DNA of 50,599 nucleotides, taken from positions 1-50,599 of the IMG/VR virus record IMGVR_UViG_3300010885_055821, one strand, 5' to 3'. The position numbers and the translations under genes are program-made. Below are positions 15,675 to 23,895 of this stretch, in pieces (positions within the stretch are counted from its first letter, which is position 1; the number at the start of each line of letters is the position of its first letter). The notes beneath the pieces were generated by a model. That model was not told the DNA's origin, ran no database searches, and was given only the letters and a program-made list of their open reading frames with translations. The stretch is from a virus.

Positions 15675-16769
15675 ATGAATAAAAATGAACTACATGACGT
15701 TTTTGAACGTCTTGATAAATTAAATCCTGAGGCCACTTTCTTGAGTGAGAGTGCCTTGTCTAATGTTGATACCTGGTACGACACTGGGTGCTATGCGCTA
15801 AATGCAATTATTAGCGGTAAATTGAGAGATGGTGGTGTACCTAAGGGTCGCATTGTTGGTTTCTCTGGTGAATCCGGGGTCGGTAAGACTTATATTATCA
15901 ATAAAATTCTTGGTATTGCACAGAAAAAACTTGGTTTGATGCCAGTTATTTTTGATACTGAGTTTGCAGTTGATAAGGAGAGTGCTATCAATGTTGGTCT
16001 TGACCCTGCACATACGAAGTATGTACCTGTATATACAGTTGAACAGTGCCGTAATCAGCTATCCACCTTCCTTGATAGTGTAGTTGAGAAAGGTCTGCAA
16101 GGTAAGTTTATAGTGAGTGTTGACTCACTTGGTAACTTAGCTTCACAGAAAGAACTCGATGACGTTGTAAAGGATAAATCTGCATCTGATATGGGTCTCC
16201 GTGCTAAGACTTTAAAGGCTATGATGCGTCTTATTACATACAAGGCTGCTGCAGCGGGTACAACCATATTGTTTAGTAATCATGTTTATGGTGATCCTAC
16301 TGCAATGTATCCTTCTTTGGTAAAGAACCAGGCTGGTGGTAGTGGGCCAACATATCTTGCAAGTGTTTTGTGTCAAATTGCAGCATCTAACGAGAAGCAA
16401 GATGAAAATAACGATCAAGATGAGATGCTTACTGAAGCGCGTAATTATTCAGGTAAGACTCTTAAATTCTTAACTGTAAAAAACCGTTTCATACCACAGT
16501 ATCTACAAGCTGGTATTTATCTTAACTTTAAGACAGGTTTGGATAAATACAGCGGTTTACGTGATATGGCTGTAAATCATGGTGTGCTTATATCTAATGG
16601 ACCTACATTCCAGATTGGAATTGATTCTGAAGATGGTAAGTATAAGAAAGGTGATAAGATTGGTTACTATAAGAATTGGTCTAAAGATATAGATTTTTGG
16701 GAAAATCACATTATTCCAGAGTTGGATAAAAAATTGAGTGTGGCTTATAGGTACAATGTAAGTAAATAA
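15675..16769 (+). CDS. uvsX: UvsX recombinase (RecA-like)
   Basis: 364 aa (T4: 391). Walker A is GESGVGKT (about residues 65-72) and Walker B is KFIVSVDSLGN. The Q/A-rich L2 region follows (YLASVLCQIAAS). UvsX forms filaments on single-stranded DNA and drives strand invasion with UvsY and gp32. ATG at 15675 is chosen because it directly follows the upstream stop and gives the usual N-terminus; ATG at 15666 would overlap. A carbamoyltransferase gene follows after 4 nt. Confidence 0.92.
   Translation: MNKNELHDVFERLDKLNPEATFLSESALSNVDTWYDTGCYALNAIISGKLRDGGVPKGRIVGFSGESGVGKTYIINKILGIAQKKLGLMPVIFDTEFAVDKESAINVGLDPAHTKYVPVYTVEQCRNQLSTFLDSVVEKGLQGKFIVSVDSLGNLASQKELDDVVKDKSASDMGLRAKTLKAMMRLITYKAAAAGTTILFSNHVYGDPTAMYPSLVKNQAGGSGPTYLASVLCQIAASNEKQDENNDQDEMLTEARNYSGKTLKFLTVKNRFIPQYLQAGIYLNFKTGLDKYSGLRDMAVNHGVLISNGPTFQIGIDSEDGKYKKGDKIGYYKNWSKDIDFWENHIIPELDKKLSVAYRYNVSK
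16761..16768 (+). promoter_or_regulatory. Possible late-type element AGTAAATA, 5 nt before ATG
   Basis: TAAATA core with a 5-nt spacer (AGTTC) to the carbamoyltransferase ATG. It overlaps the end of uvsX, so conservation of coding sequence could explain it. Confidence 0.3.
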
Positions 16770-16773
16770 GTTC

Positions 16774-18348
16774 ATGGTGAATATCGGTTTTTACGGCTCT
16801 CATAACGGTGGCTTAGCAATTGAACAGGATGGCAAGTATACCGTTTTAGAGTTTGAAAGGTTCTTTAATAGTAAGAATTTAGGTTTAGCTCAATACAAAA
16901 CCGCTAAAAATAGAGAATTCGGGCTTCATTCAGCTCTTATTTATCTACAAAACGAACTTGGTATTGAGTTTCCAGTCGATACATTAATACACAATAATAC
17001 CGATGTTACCCATAATAATGTTACAACTGCATTTAAAGACTTTATTCCTGCTAAAAAAGTAGTAAAAACTACACATCACAGAGCTCATGCAGCGTCGTCG
17101 TATTATCAAACAGATTACGACGACGCTCTTATTTTCTCTTTTGATGGTGGTGGTGATGATGGTTTCTTCAATGTATACACTGCAAATAGAAAAGACGGTA
17201 TAGTGCAAATAGGTAATCATTTACTTGATGCTGGATTTGCATACATGATTTTTGCCCATTATATTGAACCAATTAAACAAGAATGGATTGGAGATGGTAA
17301 TCTTGTTTATAGTGGTAAAATAATGGGTCTTTGTAATTTTGGTGTATCAGTTCCTGAGTGGGAACCAGCTATGATAGAATTTTATCTATCAAAACCTTGC
17401 GGTGAAACCTATCAAGCTAAGATTAAAAAGCTGTGTGAACGTATAAAAATACATTTTAATGATGGTCTTAGACTTAATGGTGAAACAGGTTACAATTTAG
17501 CTGCAACATCACAAAAGGTTTTTGAATATATATTTTTAAAAATTGCACAACCTTACTTTGATAAATACAGTAATTATCCAATTATCTTAACTGGTGGATG
17601 TGGTTTGAATATACTTCTTAATCAAAAATTAAAAGAAATGTTTACCGACCGTAAGATATTTATTGCACCAAATAGTAGTGATTGTGGTATTGCATTAGGT
17701 CAATTATTAGATTTTACCAGACCTTCCACACCAGTGGATATTACATATGGTGGTGTGGATGTGTTTGATAGGTGTACTTTACCAGAAATTGTTGAAAATA
17801 GAATTACTCAATATGCAACACCTCAAAATGTGGCTAAGCTTTTTAAAGATGGAATGATAGTTGGTGTGGTGCAAGGTAAATGTGAACATGGTCCACGAGC
17901 ATTAGGTCATAGAAGTATAATGTGTAACCCTGCATTTCCTGAAATGAAAGATATTCTTAATAAGAAAGTTAAGAATAGAGAATGGTATAGACCGTTTGCA
18001 CCTGTTGTAAGATTAGAAGATGTTTCCAAATATTTTGAATGGGAAGGTGAGTGTAAACACATGCTTTTCTGTCCTAAAGTAAAACAAGAATGGAGAGAAA
18101 AGCTTTCATCAATTACACATATTGATGGTACTGCAAGAGTACAAACTATTACAAGAGAACAAAATCAGTGGTTATATGATGTATTAACTGAAGTCAGTAA
18201 AATATGTGAACATGGTGTTTTATTAAATACATCATTTAATTTAGCTGGTAAACCAATATTAAATACATACAGAGATGCTTTATCAGTTTTAGATAAAACA
18301 CAAATGGATTATGTTGTGTTAGAAAATATTCTTGTAAAAAAATCTTGA
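16774..18348 (+). CDS. NodU/TobZ-family carbamoyltransferase
   Basis: 524 aa. The N-terminal half has THHRAHAAS (about residues 100-108), the HHxxHA motif of this family, and FSFDGGGDDG. The C-terminal domain has HGPRALGHRSI (about 372-382), followed by YRPFAPVV and VLLNTSFN. Family knowledge: these enzymes make carbamoyl-AMP from carbamoyl phosphate and ATP, then carbamoylate hydroxyl groups, as on Nod factors and antibiotics; phage relatives have been reported to carbamoylate 5-hydroxymethylcytosine in DNA. No thymidylate-synthase-like hydroxymethylase is present in the window, so the substrate, DNA base or sugar, is open. It is followed by the QueC-like gene. Confidence 0.88.
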   Translation: MVNIGFYGSHNGGLAIEQDGKYTVLEFERFFNSKNLGLAQYKTAKNREFGLHSALIYLQNELGIEFPVDTLIHNNTDVTHNNVTTAFKDFIPAKKVVKTTHHRAHAASSYYQTDYDDALIFSFDGGGDDGFFNVYTANRKDGIVQIGNHLLDAGFAYMIFAHYIEPIKQEWIGDGNLVYSGKIMGLCNFGVSVPEWEPAMIEFYLSKPCGETYQAKIKKLCERIKIHFNDGLRLNGETGYNLAATSQKVFEYIFLKIAQPYFDKYSNYPIILTGGCGLNILLNQKLKEMFTDRKIFIAPNSSDCGIALGQLLDFTRPSTPVDITYGGVDVFDRCTLPEIVENRITQYATPQNVAKLFKDGMIVGVVQGKCEHGPRALGHRSIMCNPAFPEMKDILNKKVKNREWYRPFAPVVRLEDVSKYFEWEGECKHMLFCPKVKQEWREKLSSITHIDGTARVQTITREQNQWLYDVLTEVSKICEHGVLLNTSFNLAGKPILNTYRDALSVLDKTQMDYVVLENILVKKS

Positions 18349-18372
18349 CCTATTTATAAAACCTATCAATAT
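18345..18372 (+). promoter_or_regulatory. Probable promoter, TTGACC-N16-CAATAT
   Basis: A strong -35 box (TTGACC) with a weak -10 box at 16-nt spacing. The ATG of the QueC-like gene follows after 6 nt, the same geometry as the better sites. A TATACT at 18370-18375 is an alternative -10 box. Confidence 0.4.
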
Positions 18373-18378
18373 ACTTAT

Positions 18379-19116
18379 ATGCGTAAAAAAGTGGTTTTAG
18401 GTGTAAGTGGTGGTATGGATTCCAGTGTTCTTTTACATAAAGCAATTAACCACTATGATGATATTATTGCTGTATTTTTTAATTATAATCAAAGACATAT
18501 AATTGAGAAAAATTGTGCAAATAAACAATTAGAGCACGTTAAGTTAAAAATTGCACATACACAGACTATAGAATATAAGACTATTGATGTGAGCTTTATT
18601 AGAGAAATTGCTCCAACTAGCTCACTTACTAATGATAATATTACAACACCCAATGTAAAAAAAGTAATGGGGGAAGCTCAGCCATTGAGTTATGTACCTA
18701 ATCGTAATTTAATGTTTATTAGTATATTAGCATCACTTGCAGAGGCTAATAATGCTTGTACTATTTGGCATGGTTCAGCTCAAGCAGATAGTTTAGCTGG
18801 TTATTGGGATTCTAGTAATGAATTCAGAGATTACTTAAATAAGTTACTTTGTTTGAATAGGCATATACAGATATCTGTAGAAACTCCTTTAATTAATATG
18901 TCAAAAAAAGATATTATTTTGAATGGTATTAAATTAGGTGTAAATTTTGGAAATACATACACCTGTTATAGTGGTAATGTTGTAGCTGATGCTGAAAGTG
19001 TGAGTAGTAGTTTACGTATTAAAGGATTTATAGACGCAGGCTATATAGATCCTATACAATATAAGCAAGATTTAACCAATATTTGGGTTAAATATAACTG
19101 CAAACCTGTTAATTAA
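18379..19116 (+). CDS. QueC-like ATP-dependent enzyme lacking most zinc ligands
   Basis: 245 aa. The N-terminus has the PP-loop SGGMDSS (residues 10-16). YVPNRNLMFISILASLAEAN (from about 108) and TPLINMSKKDII match QueC, which makes 7-cyano-7-deazaguanine (preQ0) from carboxy-deazaguanine, ammonia and ATP. The zinc site differs: QueC normally has C-Y-N-G ... C-G-x-C-x-x-C, but here only Cys196 (TCYSG) remains and the other three positions are Ala, Val and Ser. No QueD, QueE, FolE or transglycosylase is visible. It may therefore be a divergent preQ0 synthase or an amidating enzyme of another pathway. A class II amidotransferase, a possible ammonia source, lies 0.8 kb downstream. Its stop overlaps the convergent acidic gene by 4 nt. 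Confidence 0.7.
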   Translation: MRKKVVLGVSGGMDSSVLLHKAINHYDDIIAVFFNYNQRHIIEKNCANKQLEHVKLKIAHTQTIEYKTIDVSFIREIAPTSSLTNDNITTPNVKKVMGEAQPLSYVPNRNLMFISILASLAEANNACTIWHGSAQADSLAGYWDSSNEFRDYLNKLLCLNRHIQISVETPLINMSKKDIILNGIKLGVNFGNTYTCYSGNVVADAESVSSSLRIKGFIDAGYIDPIQYKQDLTNIWVKYNCKPVN

Positions 19117-19904
19117 AGTTCATCTTCAGGTAATTCTTCTTCAGAATATTCAGTCATGTGTAAATCTTCACTCTCATCTTCTACTTCAGGTAAATCACCT
19201 AAAGCATCTTCGTAATCTTCAAGATCTTCATCATCTGTTTCATCTTCATCATCGATATCCGGTAAATCAATTATACTTGGTTTTACCGGTTTTTCTTCAC
19301 CACTGAAGTAGAATTTTAAAATGTCAAGCATTGCTAAACTTGCAACTTTATTTTTTGCATCTGCTTCATTCACACCTTTACCAACAAGATAATTAACAAT
19401 TTCTTGACCTGTAGCTGGTGTATCTTCAACATATCTAATAATATCTTGAGACATACCATCTGATGGTGCTTTCTCTGCTAAATCACCAGCTGTAAGGGTA
19501 GCATTGAAATTAAAACTACCTACATCTTCAATAGGACCTGTTGATACATCAATATCAACATCTTCATCTGGCTCAACACTCGGTTCTTCTGCTTTAACTT
19601 CTATTTCTTTTGGTGTTTCTACTTCAGATTCAACTTCTGCTTCAGTTTCAGGTGTGGCCCCACCTATTTCTGCAGCTTTTTCTGCTTCATACTCTGCATC
19701 AGCTTGTTTCATTAACTGTTGACGCCTAATTCTTTGTATCATTTCATAGTATGATTCTAAACGTTTTTCACCTGTTTTAGGGTCTTCTATGATTTGTTTA
19801 ACACGTTCGGAAAATTGTTTCTTCCTACCTCTAGCTTCTTCCACTATATCGGTAATTGAATGAAAATACTGTTCAAAAATGAGTTGACTGTCTGATTTGG
19901 CCAT
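19113..19904 (-). CDS. Acidic hypothetical protein, late promoter
   Basis: 263 aa, not recognised. The first 80 residues are helical and basic (ARGRKKQFSERVKQIIEDP), followed by a long Glu/Val-rich low-complexity region (about 80-125). A compact helical segment (MSQDIIRYVEDTPATGQEIVNYLVGKG) resembles a winged-helix or small helical bundle, and the C-terminus is very acidic (DDEDETDDEDLEDYEDA). An AATAAATA late element lies 5 nt before the ATG, so a virion or scaffold-type role is likely. It sits as a single leftward gene among rightward early genes. Confidence 0.75.
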   Translation of the reverse strand: MAKSDSQLIFEQYFHSITDIVEEARGRKKQFSERVKQIIEDPKTGEKRLESYYEMIQRIRRQQLMKQADAEYEAEKAAEIGGATPETEAEVESEVETPKEIEVKAEEPSVEPDEDVDIDVSTGPIEDVGSFNFNATLTAGDLAEKAPSDGMSQDIIRYVEDTPATGQEIVNYLVGKGVNEADAKNKVASLAMLDILKFYFSGEEKPVKPSIIDLPDIDDEDETDDEDLEDYEDALGDLPEVEDESEDLHMTEYSEEELPEDEL

Positions 19905-19909
19905 GAAAA

Positions 19910-19917
19910 TATTTATT
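19910..19917 (-). promoter_or_regulatory. Late-type element AATAAATA, 5 nt before ATG
   Basis: Minus-strand octamer one base from TATAAATA, with the spacer TTTTC and the ATG at 19904. Confidence 0.65.
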
Positions 19918-19923
19918 GTTTAC

Positions 19924-19952
19924 TTGTGGTTTTAAATATAAGTCACTATTAT
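19924..19952 (+). promoter_or_regulatory. Sigma70-like promoter TTGTGG-N17-TATTAT, start codon at +1
   Basis: The -10 box ends 6 nt before the ATG at 19959, the start required by the catalytic Cys2 of the amidotransferase. This supports both the promoter and the leaderless arrangement. Confidence 0.6.
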
Positions 19953-19958
19953 AAAAAT

Positions 19959-20645
19959 ATGTGCGCAATCTTTGGTGCAAGTAATTTAGATCGATTTTTT
20001 CAGCTTTATGAAGCTAATAAACAAAGAGGTACATTCTCTTTTGGTTGTGTAGTAGCACATGGTCTACATAGTGGTACTTGTGTATTTCATAACTTATCTA
20101 TCATAAAAGATAATGATATTAATAGAGGTCTTAAATCTCTTGAACAATACCGAAATATGTTACCAACATATTTTACAGGTCACATACAAGCACCAACTGG
20201 TATAGATAGGGAAGGTACATCATCTATGCACCCATTTGAATATGGTAATTTTGTTGTAGCTCATAATGGGGTATTAACAAATTTTACAGAATTAAAAGAG
20301 AAACATAATTATACGGATAATACTTCAAACGTAGATAGTTCTATTATACCGAGATTAATTGATGGTTGTTTAAATAATAAACACTCACATTTATCAGATA
20401 AGGCTATTAAAGAAGCATTAAGTCAACTTAATGGTACGTTTAGTAATTGGATATGGGATACCAAATTTATAGAATTATTCATTGCAAGGTTAAGTAGTAC
20501 ATTGTTTTATAAGGGTGATGAATTTTCATCAGTACAAGTTGATGATATGATTGAGGTACCGGAAAAGAAAATACTTTGGTATTTAGATAATAGATTTATT
20601 GTTTCTGAAATTTTTGACGCTGAATCACACTTTTTTACATTGTAA
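19959..20645 (+). CDS. Stand-alone class II glutamine amidotransferase
   Basis: 228 aa. The start is set at the ATG giving MCAIFGAS, because Cys2 is the nucleophile freed by removal of Met1; an in-frame GTG 33 nt upstream is rejected. Further family features: FTGHIQAPTG (glutamine-binding loop), AHNGVLTNF (oxyanion-hole Asn-Gly) and VDSSIIPRLID. Only the glutaminase half of enzymes such as GlmS, PurF or AsnB is present, with no synthase domain. Such a protein hydrolyses glutamine and passes ammonia to a partner. The QueC-like PP-loop enzyme nearby is an obvious candidate, giving a split asparagine-synthetase-like pair, but this is inference. The stop overlaps the gp41 start (TAATG). Confidence 0.85.
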   Translation: MCAIFGASNLDRFFQLYEANKQRGTFSFGCVVAHGLHSGTCVFHNLSIIKDNDINRGLKSLEQYRNMLPTYFTGHIQAPTGIDREGTSSMHPFEYGNFVVAHNGVLTNFTELKEKHNYTDNTSNVDSSIIPRLIDGCLNNKHSHLSDKAIKEALSQLNGTFSNWIWDTKFIELFIARLSSTLFYKGDEFSSVQVDDMIEVPEKKILWYLDNRFIVSEIFDAESHFFTL

Positions 20646-21973
20646 TGAAAAATTTAACATTAGATTTAGATTGTTTTGAAACAACTATATTCTATAAATC
20701 GATGACTGATCAAAAGTATCTAGCTTCGATTGTAGATTACATAAAACCTCATTATTTTAAAGATAAGGACTATAAGAATATCTTTACAATTATTAGTATA
20801 TTTTTCAGTAAACGTAATAATGTACCTAATAAAAATGAGATTTTAAGTTATTGTAACACTACTGAATATAAAGAGAGTTTTAAGAATGCTCTTAATAAAA
20901 TTCAAAAGGTAGATAAAACATTTAATGATGATGAATTATATGTAAATACCGAACAATTTCTTAAAGAGAAAGCGGTATTTTACACTATGACTGAAGTTGT
21001 TGATAAGATTACTTCAGGTACAGTTAACACATCAGAAATCTTAGAAAAGTTTGAAAAGAGCTGTAGTATTAATCTTACACAAACATTGGGTATTGATCTA
21101 TTGCGTGATGTAGATAGTTTGATTAATGATCTTGAAACTATAAGACCGGTTATTTCTACAGGGTGGAAATGGTTAGATGAAAAATTAGATGGTGGTTGGT
21201 TAGCAAATGGTAGAGCTATGTATATATTTGCAGGTGAGACAAACATCGGTAAGTCAATATTTTTAGGTAATGTAGCAACAAATATAGCTAAACAAGGTAA
21301 AAATGCAATAATTATTACTCTTGAAATGAGTGAATTAATGTATGCTAAACGATTAACTTCTAGTATATCAAATATACCTATGAACAGTCTTAAACATGAG
21401 ACTGGTAATATTAAAGGTGCTGTTAAACAATTTTTTAATAGACATCAAGGTAAAGTGCTTATCAAAGAGTTTCCACCCAGCACATTAACTCCTATACAAT
21501 TAGGCGCATTTTTAAAGAAGGTACAAACTCAAGGTGTGAAATTTGATGCTATTGTATTAGATTATGTAAACCTCTTACATTCAACGGTAGGTAATAATAG
21601 TTATGAAAGAATTAAACATGTAACTGAACAGGTCAGAGCATTAAGTTATATGTTTAATGTACCGGTAATTACAGCTACACAGTTAAATAGAACTGGTTAT
21701 AATGTTTCAAATCCAGGTGTTGAAACTATTGGTGAGAGTATTGGTATGGCTGCAACTGCTGATGCAATGATGAGTATCTGGCAAGAAGATGAAGATAAAG
21801 AATTAAACATTATTAGAATGGGTATGATGAAAAATCGTTTTGGTCCTAATACAGGGTTTACTCAACTAATGATTAATTACCCTACACTTACTATTACTGA
21901 AGAAGAAATTGAAAGTATTGAATCGGTTGCTGCTACTGCAATAAATGCTTTAGATTTACTTTCTGATAGTTGA
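20645..21973 (+). CDS. 41: Replicative helicase gp41 (DnaB-like)
   Basis: 442 aa (T4: 475). A RecA-type core has Walker A AGETNIGKSI (about residues 197-206), Walker B FDAIVLDYVNLLH (about 300-312), and TATQLNR with R-x-G-x-N-x-G-F-T-Q near the C-terminus. It unwinds the lagging-strand template and pairs with primase gp61, which is also in the window. The N-terminal third is the smaller helical domain. It is translated from TAATG, coupled to the amidotransferase gene. Confidence 0.92.
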   Translation: MKNLTLDLDCFETTIFYKSMTDQKYLASIVDYIKPHYFKDKDYKNIFTIISIFFSKRNNVPNKNEILSYCNTTEYKESFKNALNKIQKVDKTFNDDELYVNTEQFLKEKAVFYTMTEVVDKITSGTVNTSEILEKFEKSCSINLTQTLGIDLLRDVDSLINDLETIRPVISTGWKWLDEKLDGGWLANGRAMYIFAGETNIGKSIFLGNVATNIAKQGKNAIIITLEMSELMYAKRLTSSISNIPMNSLKHETGNIKGAVKQFFNRHQGKVLIKEFPPSTLTPIQLGAFLKKVQTQGVKFDAIVLDYVNLLHSTVGNNSYERIKHVTEQVRALSYMFNVPVITATQLNRTGYNVSNPGVETIGESIGMAATADAMMSIWQEDEDKELNIIRMGMMKNRFGPNTGFTQLMINYPTLTITEEEIESIESVAATAINALDLLSDS

Positions 21974-21997
21974 TAACTGTGAATTAATATTTAAGTA
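21970..21997 (+). promoter_or_regulatory. Promoter candidate TTGATA-N16-TAAGTA, start codon at +1
   Basis: The -35 box is good and the -10 box TAAGTA is weak for sigma70, but the ATG follows after 6 nt. The same TTGATW-N16-TAAGTA-N6-ATG array occurs at 43813-43849. Confidence 0.45.
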
Positions 21998-22003
21998 ACT
22001 ACA

Positions 22004-22879
22004 ATGGATAAGTACTTCGTATTTACCGATTTTGATTTAGATGGCTCAGGAAGCTATACATGTTTAACATGGCTTCTAGGTGGCCCTATTCCATATAGAG
22101 GATCTACAGTTAAGAACTTTGATACTGATTTTAAAAGTTGGTTATTAACTAATAAAATTTCTGATTATAAAAAGATTTTTATTTTAGATATTGATGTATG
22201 TAAATTTAAAGATTTAATAGATTATGAAAATGTAATAATTGTTGATCATCACCCAAGTCATAAAAATGTTTACACTAAAGCAGTTAGTATTTTAAAACCA
22301 GTTACAAGTAATGTTGAACTTCTTAGACAGACATTACTCAAAAATGTAAATTTAACTGTTAATCAAAAGCTTTTAATTAACATTATTGATGGTTATGATT
22401 GTTATAGATTGGATGATTCAAGATCTTTAATGCTAAATACATTATTTTGGCAATATAGAGGTGATAGAATTAAACAATTTTATAATGATTTTAACACCGG
22501 TTTTACGGAATTTAATGTTCAACAAAAGAACATAATTATTTTTGAACTTAAAAAACTACAAGAATACTTTGCAACAACACCAATATATTACAATAAAAAT
22601 ACCGACTATACGGTAGCAGCCATGTTTGGTAATTTTAGTGTGAATGAATTAGCTGATCATGTATTGAAGAAAACTCAATGTGATCTTGCTTGTATAGTTA
22701 ATACAAAAGCTAAACGTATTTACTTCAGACGGAAGAAAACATCTTCTGTACCAATAACAAAGATGGTTGAAGATATTACCGATTTGAAAGGAGAAGGGCA
22801 TGATAATGCTTGTAGTACACCATTAACAGAAAAGTTTTTAGAGTACACCAAGCAATTATCGGTGTATGAGAAAACTTAG
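22004..22879 (+). CDS. DHH-family phosphoesterase
   Basis: 291 aa. Motif I is FTDFDLDGSGS (residues 7-17, the D-x-D-x-D-G metal site), motif II is FILDID, motif III is IVDHHPSH (the DHH signature, about 82-89), and the C-terminal DHHA1 domain ends with GEGHDNACS (usual form GGGH). Family knowledge: members include RecJ 5'-3' single-strand exonuclease and nanoRNases/pAp phosphatases. At 291 residues without a RecJ OB domain, this is nearer the NrnA-type oligonucleotide or small phosphodiester hydrolases. Its place between the helicase and gp32 suggests DNA or nucleotide metabolism. Confidence 0.82.
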   Translation: MDKYFVFTDFDLDGSGSYTCLTWLLGGPIPYRGSTVKNFDTDFKSWLLTNKISDYKKIFILDIDVCKFKDLIDYENVIIVDHHPSHKNVYTKAVSILKPVTSNVELLRQTLLKNVNLTVNQKLLINIIDGYDCYRLDDSRSLMLNTLFWQYRGDRIKQFYNDFNTGFTEFNVQQKNIIIFELKKLQEYFATTPIYYNKNTDYTVAAMFGNFSVNELADHVLKKTQCDLACIVNTKAKRIYFRRKKTSSVPITKMVEDITDLKGEGHDNACSTPLTEKFLEYTKQLSVYEKT

Positions 22880-23165
22880 CACAAATCCATCTAATAATTT
22901 ATCAAACGATGAAATGGAGCATATATTTCTTGCATGCTGCTCCTATACTTATATCTATTTTAATAAAAAAATTAACCTCCCTAATATTTTTCTTAAGGTT
23001 ATTAGTAATAAACATATTTGTGATGTGTTTATGAAATGTATGGATTATGAAACCCCTTTCCAAGTTGTGCAGTATTTTATTAATTATGAACCTACACTTC
23101 ATAAGAGTAAATATATTAATATGTTCTTGAATAACAATAAGAATAAACTTATAATCAATAAGTAA
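22866..23165 (+). CDS. Small hypothetical protein
   Basis: 99 aa, not recognised. It overlaps the end of the DHH gene by 14 nt. Helical, with two central Cys (LACCSYTYIYF) and a basic C-terminus (NNNKNKLIINK). In T4 the order gene 33 - gene 59 - gene 32 holds upstream of the single-strand binding protein, and this gene sits where gene 33 would be, but it shows no recognisable gp33 sequence or clamp-binding tail. The coactivator assignment is only positional. Confidence 0.7.
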   Translation: MRKLSTNPSNNLSNDEMEHIFLACCSYTYIYFNKKINLPNIFLKVISNKHICDVFMKCMDYETPFQVVQYFINYEPTLHKSKYINMFLNNNKNKLIINK

Positions 23166-23166
23166 T

Positions 23167-23802
23167 ATGACAGATTTTGAGAAAGATATTTATAATAAAT
23201 ATCTTAGAATTTCTCGTACCCGGCAAAATAAACCATATAAATTGAGATTAAATTTTGAAGGGTTTGAAAGTAAAGATGAATTTATATATGTTAAAAAACT
23301 TTGCATCTTTTTTGAAAGATATAAACACATTAAAATTGAAGATTTTTTTAATGCGCCTTACATTGTTTACCCAACAAATACTAACCCGTTTGACTTAAAG
23401 TTTTATAGTGGTTATAATGCTACTAAAGTATACACCTTATATAAGAAGAAATTGCTGGGATTAGATCCAGATAATGAACTAATTTATGAGAAAACCAGAG
23501 AAGGTATTAAGTTTATTCTTAATTTTTGCAAAGAAAACAATATAAAGTGTAATCAGTATTTTCATCATACTAATGAAAAACTCAATACATTTTGGATACA
23601 TTTAAAAGAAGATTATATAAATGTGTATTGTTTGTTTTTAACTGAAAATTTATATAAAATATATAGTAGTTCTGATAAAGAAGTAATTAACATGATGTTA
23701 GATAATCTAATGCAAAACATCAACATGTATAGAACTATTTACTATAATTCAAATAAAACGAAAAAGTTAATTACGGAAATAAAACATCATTTTTCTACTT
23801 GA
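23167..23802 (+). CDS. Hypothetical protein upstream of gp32
   Basis: 211 aa, similar in length to T4 gp59 (217), the helicase loader encoded just before gene 32 in T4. The N-terminal part (EFIYVKKLCIFFERYKHIKIEDFFNAPY, then FDLKFYSGYNATKVYTLYKKK) looks like a conserved protein family of marine T4-like phages with no known function, and I could not align it convincingly with gp59. The rest is helical and rich in Lys, Tyr and Asn. It begins 1 nt after the upstream stop. Confidence 0.72.
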   Translation: MTDFEKDIYNKYLRISRTRQNKPYKLRLNFEGFESKDEFIYVKKLCIFFERYKHIKIEDFFNAPYIVYPTNTNPFDLKFYSGYNATKVYTLYKKKLLGLDPDNELIYEKTREGIKFILNFCKENNIKCNQYFHHTNEKLNTFWIHLKEDYINVYCLFLTENLYKIYSSSDKEVINMMLDNLMQNINMYRTIYYNSNKTKKLITEIKHHFST

Positions 23803-23827
23803 AAAACTAACACAGGTAGCATAAATT
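23799..23827 (+). promoter_or_regulatory. Sigma70-like promoter upstream of gp32
   Basis: TTGAAA (23799-23804), 17-nt spacer, TAAATT (23822-23827). It implies a 5' leader of about 60 nt, unusually long for this window. T4 gene 32 is autoregulated through its leader, so a similar role is possible; no pseudoknot was established here. Confidence 0.5.
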
Positions 23828-23895
23828 ATATTAGTAATACGACAGATAATGTTGTATTGCGAATAACAAAACATACTAAAAATAACTAAAAATAT

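Noticed and set aside
19926-19958. Upstream GTG start for the amidotransferase
   Set aside because: The nucleophile must be Cys2 after the initiator Met, so ATG at 19959 is required.
22866-23802. Assignment of the two genes before gp32 as gp33 and gp59
   Set aside because: Order and length fit T4, but no convincing sequence match was seen; kept as hypothetical with the positional note.
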